Positions 58,501-64,000 of a stretch of DNA of 64,000 nt are shown piece by piece. The notes beneath the pieces were generated by a model. It saw only the letters and a program-made list of their open reading frames with translations. It had not been told where the DNA came from and made no database searches. Source of the DNA: Cichorium intybus (Eukaryota > Streptophyta > Magnoliopsida > Asterales > Asteraceae); contig CM042014.1 in assembly GCA_023525715.1 (NCBI GenBank), positions 18,392,563-18,456,562 on the forward strand, given 5' to 3'. The translations under genes were made by a program, and so were the position numbers. How positions within the stretch are numbered: position 1 is the stretch's first letter; every line of letters begins with the position of its first letter.

Positions 58501-59537
58501 ATTTGAGACAGACACGATGGATCGAGCTCGTGAATGATTATGATTGTGAAATAATATATCACGAAGGAAAAGCTAACGTAGTAGCCGATGCTTTAAGCCG
58601 AAAGATTCGTGAAAAGGTTGTTAAAGGGAGGTCCATGAGAATTGAAGTGGTCTCAACTTTAATTCAAAGAATTAAAGAAGCTCAAAACAGTGCTTTAACC
58701 GAAAATAATATAAAGAAGGAAAAGCTTGGGAAAAAGGTGGTGTTTGAAACAAATACACAAGGGTTGCGTACTTTTAAAGGACGTATTTGGGTTCCCAAAT
58801 ATGGAGCAACCAGAAAGATAGTCTTGGATGATTCTCACAAATCCAAGTATTCTATACATCCTGGAAGTACGAAAACCTATCAAGATTTGAAGCAGCATTA
58901 CTGGTGGCCAGGAATGAAAAAGAGAATAGCAAAGTACATATCCCGCTGTGAGACCTGTGCACAAGTAAAAGCAGAACATCAGGTGCCGTATGGTAATACG
59001 CAGTCGTTGCAGATACCAGCAGGGAAGTGGGAAGAAGTGACCATGGATTTTGTCGTGGGGCTGCTGAGAACACGAAGAGGACACGATAGTATATGGGTCA
59101 TTTTTTACAGATTAACCAAAAGTGCCTTATTTCTCGCGATCAAAGAACCTACACCACTTAGAACACTAGCTCCGTTATACATTGATGAAGTGATCAGACT
59201 CCATGGAGCACCATTGTCTATAGTATCAGATAGGGATCCTAGGTTCACGTCTAACTTTTGGGATTCTCTACAAGAAAGGATGGGAACTCGAATCAAGATG
59301 AGTACAGCCTATCACCCTCAAACAGATGGGCAAAGAGAACGTACTATTCAGACATTGGAGGACATGTTGAGATCATGTGCCATTGATTTTGGAGGTAATT
59401 GGGATGAGCACCTACCATTGGTAGAATTCTCGTATAACAATAGTTATTACTCAAGCATCAAGATGCCGCCTTTTGAAGCCTTATATGGTAGGAAGTGTAG
59501 AACACCAGTGTGTTGGTTAGAGGCTGGAGAAACAAAA
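55533..59537 (+). pseudogene. gag-pol of element E, multiply disrupted and truncated
   Basis: The MRTRSG-type start is intact at 55533. A 13-bp deletion near 55651 shifts the frame. A TGA at 56060-56062 replaces CGA of the relatives. An 11-bp deletion near 56616 removes the start of the last CCHC knuckle and shifts the frame. A TGA at 57021-57023 replaces GGA after the protease. From 57042 the frame is open through RT (FIDDIL), RNase H (SDAS; otherwise normal) and the integrase finger and DDE core, then ends at LEAGETK where element F begins. QSERT of the relatives reads QRERT here, so the integrase Glu itself is kept. It cannot give a functional polyprotein. Confidence 0.92.
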
Positions 59538-60022
59538 TGTTGGGATATAACAAAACGAGTTAAGCACTTCAAACAAATCGATATTTGATTTTGATGACAC
59601 GAGCGGAATAAAATTACCGAAATAAACGGTAAACGAAAATGTAAAATCGGAACACAATATTTAACGTGGTTCGGTCACGGGATCACGACCTACGTCCATG
59701 GGCGAACGAAAGAGAGAGTTTTATTAACACCAAGAAAACACTACAATCATACAAGGCTAAACTGCACTTGTAGTCTGACCACTCACAAGAAAATATCACT
59801 CGCACTTTTGGCTGCCAAACTGGACTCTGCACAAAAGGCTAACTCACGAAACTGTGATATATCTATCTATGATTTTCTTTATGTGTTTGTGTGTTGTGTT
59901 GTGTTGCTCCACCCTTTATATAGACATAAGGGATGACAAATTTTCAACATTTGGGTGGTAGCAAAAAATGTATTTTATTTTGTTTGTCTTGCCCTTCTTT
60001 GACTAGGCCTCCACACCTAACA
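59538..60022 (-). repeat. 3' LTR of element F
   Basis: TG..CA ends. Sense TATA-like TATATAAAG at 59914-59922. It carries the ACGTGGTTCGG..CCTACGTCCA block (reverse complement of that in C and D) near 59661-59700. Confidence 0.85.
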
Positions 60023-60035
60023 ATCTCCCACTTGG
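60023..60035 (-). promoter_or_regulatory. Polypurine tract of element F
   Basis: Sense CCAAGTGGGAGAT directly before the LTR, matching the tract of element D. Confidence 0.85.
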
Positions 60036-60118
60036 AGGCTTCAACAACTTGGTCATTCTCTGACATCCAATTCCTGCAACATGTTTCCAATCTCTCTTGT
60101 TCCTGCCATCCCTTCTTT

Positions 60119-60640
60119 TCAAACTTCTAGAAGGCTAGTTGAAGTCATACAAAACTTCAACTTCTCTGTGGTAACCACCTTGGTGAACATATCTGCTGGA
60201 TTCTTCGTTCCAAAGATTTTCTTCAGATTCAAAGTTCCATCATTGATTAACTCTCGAATGAAATGGTACCTCATCTGAATGTGTTTTGTTCTACTTTGAA
60301 ACACCGGATTCTTTGCTAGGTGAACTGCACTTTGGTTGTCACAATACAATACACAATCCTCCTGTTGCATTCCAAGTTCTGATAGGAAATTCTTCAACCA
60401 TATAAGCTCCTTGGCTGCTTCTGCAATAGCCATGTATTCTGCTTCTGTGGTTGAAAGAGCAACACTCTTCTGTAACCTAGACATCCAACTGATTGCGGTA
60501 CCTCCGATTGTGAAAACGTACCCCGTTGTGCTTTTACCCGAATCCGCACATCCACCCAAATCTACATCGGCAAACCCTTCTAAAACTACCCCATTTCTTC
60601 TGAAACATAGGGCAATCTCAGCTGTTCCTTTCAAGTAGCG
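60119..60640 (-). pseudogene. copia RNase H / pol C-terminus of element F (interrupted)
   Basis: Open frame beginning in the RYLKGT segment and running through the RNase H domain. Acidic residues lie in FADVDLGG, TTEAEY and CDNQSA, then RTKHIQMRYHFIRE and NPADMFTK, the conserved end of copia pol. The first acidic motif reads ADVD where ADAD/SDAD is usual. No internal stop is visible in this part. It is broken on the upstream side by the insertion at 60640 (candidate TSD TAGCG). Confidence 0.88.
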
Positions 60641-63117
60641 TGTGACATCCTCCTAAAATGGATTCGGGTCAACCCAACCCAATTGGGAAATTTAATAAAC
60701 CCTACTCAAGATTTACTTGACGCTAATAGGATCAAAACCTATACAATACGATATAAATTGACGTTAATAGCAAAATAGCATAGTATAACGTTATAACTAT
60801 AATCAAATTAAATTATGATACCATATTAAAATCAAATCAAAGTATGATACTCTAATTAAATTAAAAGAGTCAAACTTGAATACTATAATTAAACTTCAAA
60901 TCAAAGTAGATTGTTATAATCAAATAATAACCTATTTTTTTATAAAACTCTATTTTTATAAACTCTACATTAAATTTTATAAAATTCTTATATTAATTAG
61001 TGTATTACATAGAGATGCTTGTACGACCACCTAAAGTCAAAAGTTATTCCCATGGTCTCCCACTCACACCTCTCATCATCTTTCCTTTCATTTTTCTCCC
61101 CACACATTATTCTCATCACCACTCAAACCCTCTCTATCCTTTCTCTCCCTCTCAATCTCGAAATTCATCTAAGAAATATCAATTTTCCAGCCAAGAACAA
61201 GCTCTCATACTCAAATCTTCATCCCTATTGAAGCATTCATCAAGGTATGTTGTTAAAAAGTTCCAAATTCATACATGAAACAAATTAAATCCACCAAAAT
61301 ATCTAAAACTCATTTTATGCATAAACCTGATTTTTCTAAAGATCCCATCAATAAAATAAGAAGTTCTGGAAATTTTCAGAAAATAACTTATTTTTATTGA
61401 ATTACTATAATTATTGCACTAAAATAAGGCAATAATTCAAATAAAATAGTTTTTGCAGTAAATAAATTCTGGGAATATTTTGGAACAACCCATATATTGA
61501 GTAAAGTGGATTTATAAAGTTTCATGCATTTATATTACTGTTTGATGCTTATGTTGTATTTTATTTTGTTGTAGATAAATAAATTGAAAAATATAGTTAT
61601 GTATGTTAAAAACTAGATTTTATATTTTTCACACCTTATTCACATATTAAAGACTCCATGACTAAATTTACAGATTTTTGTAAGAATGTTTCCTTATTTT
61701 TCCTGATTTAATGTTTATTTAATGGTTTAAATTGATAATAAATAGCTACACATGTCCAAACATTATAACACCTTATCAGAATATCATATATAACATGGTA
61801 ATCATAAATAAAAAGTCTAATTAATTTCTCTTAATATTTTCCTATTATTTATGATTTTATTGATTAGTTAATAATGAAAAACATAAGAAATACTTCCCTT
61901 AGTCCAAAATATCCAACATATTTACAGTAGGCTCAATATAATGTTAGAAAACTATGGTTAATTTTCCAGAATTTTTAGGGATCATTTATTATTTTTCCCG
62001 AATTTTGTTGTTGTTTAATCATTAAAATACTAAATAAATACTAAAGCAGTTACGAAAAATATGAAAATTTTACAGTAATTACTATTTTATGAAATAATTA
62101 TTTTCGGATAATTTCAGAATGTTTCATTACTTTTTAGTATTTAAAACCATTTTCCTAAATATCTAAGCATGTAAAAAAAGCATTTTAATGATTATTTCAT
62201 ATAAATAATTGTTTATAATATATAAAATCTGTAAATACTTATAATTTGACTAGTTATTATTTTAATAAGAAATTATTAAAATATTTCCTAAAGTGAAAAT
62301 ATAAATTAATTAAGCAAAGTAATTAATTCAATTTAAAATTCATTTAACATATAAATACATTAATATGCAAAACAAAATTTGGATAATTGTTAATTCATCT
62401 AATATAATAATATGTGTCTAAATTATTTTTATTAATACTATATTCCCATTTATCGATTTCTAAACCAAAACTACTAATTATAATAGGTTCCACGTCGTTT
62501 TGACCCGAGCCGTCTATCGTACAACACGCGCATTCCTTATTGGACTAATGTGAGTAATCTACCCCATATTTTATAATTTTCAATACTTTTGGGGTGTATC
62601 ATGTGGTTCTAATATGTTTTCAACTTCATTTTATTATTTTATCACAATTGAGACATTGTTGGGGACATTTATACGTGAATCATTATTTGTATAATTATTG
62701 TTTGTTTACGCTACATGTACTTGTAGTGCATTACCATTTTTAGTCTAATCTCCATGACTATGCCCGTATTCTTGAGGTACGTTATGGACAATAATAGCGC
62801 TATTGGGTTGACCACCCCGCCTTGGGACGCTAAGGTGATTGATTGCACGTGGTTGAGTGTGTATGATGATTAGATGCTCCATCCTATATATATACTTATA
62901 TGTATATATAGGGTGAGGACTTATTGTTGTTGTTATCATTTGTTAATCAATTTTTGATTTATAAATTGTTATCTCAATAACACTTGTTTGCCAACTTCAA
63001 AAGAAAACAAATTTCAAATTATTCAAAGTCACAATTTTCGTTAATAAAACTAGATTACTCACCAACTCTCGTAGTTGACCTGTTTTTACCCATGATGCAG
63101 ATTTGAAGAATGAAGTT
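60641..63117 (+). mobile_element. LTR-like element H (partial)
   Basis: Begins TGTGACATCC exactly at the break in F. It has no coding frames of note. A pyrimidine-rich leader-like block (61040-61250) ends in CAAGGTATGTT, resembling a transcribed exon with a 5' splice site. Around 63060 the text ACTCACCAACTCTCGTAG resembles the region near the end of plant Gypsy LTRs. It is cut at 63117 by element G. Orientation plus is inferred from the leader-like block. The rest of H should lie beyond the window. Confidence 0.5.
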
Positions 63118-64000
63118 TGTAACGCCCCAACTTTTCAAACCATTTTTAATACATAAAAACGTATTTTTACAAAATATGGTTTAACAAAAACCATGTTATT
63201 TGTTTAAATACAATCAAAAAGGGGAGTTACAATACATATCAAACCATAAGCTTAAGAGAAACGGATTCAACCAATACCAAATATGGAAGCTATATCCAGC
63301 TCCACTCCTTTGCTAACCTGGAATACATGGCATAAAAATAAAATACGTAAGACAAATTGTCTCGTGAGTTACATGAGGTTTAGACTCAAACTTTAAATTT
63401 CTTTCACAAATTTTTATAAACTTTCGTAACATAAATCTTTGTCAAAACTACATAATATACACATATTATACCTTTTTACTTTTCAAAAGCATCATATATC
63501 AAACTTTGCAAAAATAATGTCTTTTATACTTTCTTTGACTGGTTTTATAAACTTGCTGGAATTTTTATACTTAGGGCATTAATCACAATAAGTGATACCC
63601 CAAGTCTCTACGGCTAGAAAGAACGGATCAATACTAACAGTAGAAGTGCTGAGGCAGTCTACTTCGCGAAGGGGTTGTCCCCAGTAGACTACTTACCTAA
63701 CCCGGGTAGGTTGGAACATAGTTCCCTTACTAACAATGCTAGTCACAATACCAGTCAAACATAAAATACTTTTCTGAAAACCAAACATTACTTGCACGAG
63801 AAATGGCTAAATGCCAAGCTTTTGACTCAAACATATCTCTATCATAATTTAGGCTATCGACAAGAATCATACTTTCAAATATAGCAACTAACTCTCCATT
63901 AAGCTAGAAAATGTACCATTTTTGCAAATATTTTCACACATAAAAATATATATATGAATTCTGAAAAATATTTACTTACTTGCCATGTATCCCAAAATGG
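63118..64000 (-). mobile_element. Element G: LTR of the element A family (runs off the window)
   Basis: Begins TGTAACGCCCCAAC and follows the A LTR (12117 onward) closely for 880 bp, with small deletions (for example one near 63309). The flanking 5 bp are AAGTT (63113-63117). Only the outer part of an LTR in minus orientation is visible, so solo LTR or full element cannot be decided. Confidence 0.9.

Larger units (their letters stand above)
49767..59537 (+). mobile_element. Element E: Ty3/gypsy chromovirus, plus strand, truncated by F
   Basis: Same LTR subfamily as B but opposite orientation. It begins TGAAACGACC at 49767 (flank GTTAA, so far unmatched). The 5' LTR runs to 55151 with copia element D inside. 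Primer site, leader and gag-pol follow, and the sequence stops in integrase at 59537 where element F starts. The integrase end, chromodomain, polypurine tract and 3' LTR are not in this window. Several frameshifts and stops show it is dead. Confidence 0.92.
59538..60640 (-). mobile_element. Element F: 3' part of a Tork-like copia element
   Basis: Minus orientation. A 485-bp LTR (59538-60022; sense TGTTAGGTGTGG to TATCCCAACA), a polypurine tract and the RNase H end of pol are present, inserted into the integrase of E (flank CAAAA at 59533-59537). At 60640 the coding sequence stops exactly where LTR H begins, so the remainder of F (RT, integrase, gag, 5' LTR) is expected beyond H and G, outside the window. 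Confidence 0.88.

Noticed and set aside
62721..62730. CTTGTAGTG-like string as partner of a CACTA end
   Set aside because: It lies within LTR H, lacks subterminal repeats and has no matching TSD; probably chance.

Overview
The window looks like nuclear DNA of a flowering plant (probably a eudicot with a repeat-rich genome). It carries several lineages of plant LTR retrotransposons with initiator-Met tRNA primer sites, plus Mutator, CACTA, hAT and Helitron-like pieces, AT-rich spacers and long microsatellites. I find no intact host gene, tRNA, rRNA or CRISPR array. The species cannot be fixed from the sequence; the transposon mix would suit Asteraceae, but that is a guess.

Layout. 1-8037: AT-rich spacer with a 58-unit TA microsatellite, a possible Harbinger-like element, a CACTA-type terminus and a foldback Mutator MITE with a 9-bp target duplication (TSD). 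8038-11800: decayed Ale/Retrofit-type copia element lacking protease and most of integrase. 12117-21531: element A, a complete minus-strand Ty3/gypsy chromovirus (Tekay/Del-like) with an open gag-pol frame, 2206-bp LTRs and a CGTGT TSD. 21537-26463: spacer, a Helitron-like 3' end and a 217-bp tandem duplication. 26464-28752: a Mutator element with about 150-bp inverted ends, a 9-bp TSD and a captured OVATE-family gene fragment (a Pack-MULE). 28753-36491: relics of SIRE-like and other copia elements, a Gypsy-type LTR and a hAT C-terminal fragment. 36492-47338: element B, a minus-strand relative of A (TSD ATCTC), with copia element C (44018-46035, TSD AAAAA) inside its 5' LTR. 49767-59537: element E, same family as B but on the plus strand, with copia element D (50516-53599, TSD ATGGG) inside its 5' LTR. 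E is cut at 59537 by copia element F (minus), F is cut at 60640 by LTR H, and H is cut at 63117 by element G, which runs off the window.

How it fits together. A, B and E share one gag-pol architecture and one leader. Each has, between primer site and gag start, the same 38-nt hairpin with a palindromic GGGCCC apex whose two imperfections are G-U wobbles in the sense RNA; this suggests a genome-dimerisation or packaging signal. C and D are two members of a gag-protease-only copia family that would depend on an autonomous relative; F has a near-identical polypurine tract and could be such a partner. B and E lie back to back and form a giant inverted repeat. The strongest leads are the leader hairpin, the OVATE Pack-MULE, the gag-protease-only copia family and the reciprocal LTR deletions in B.
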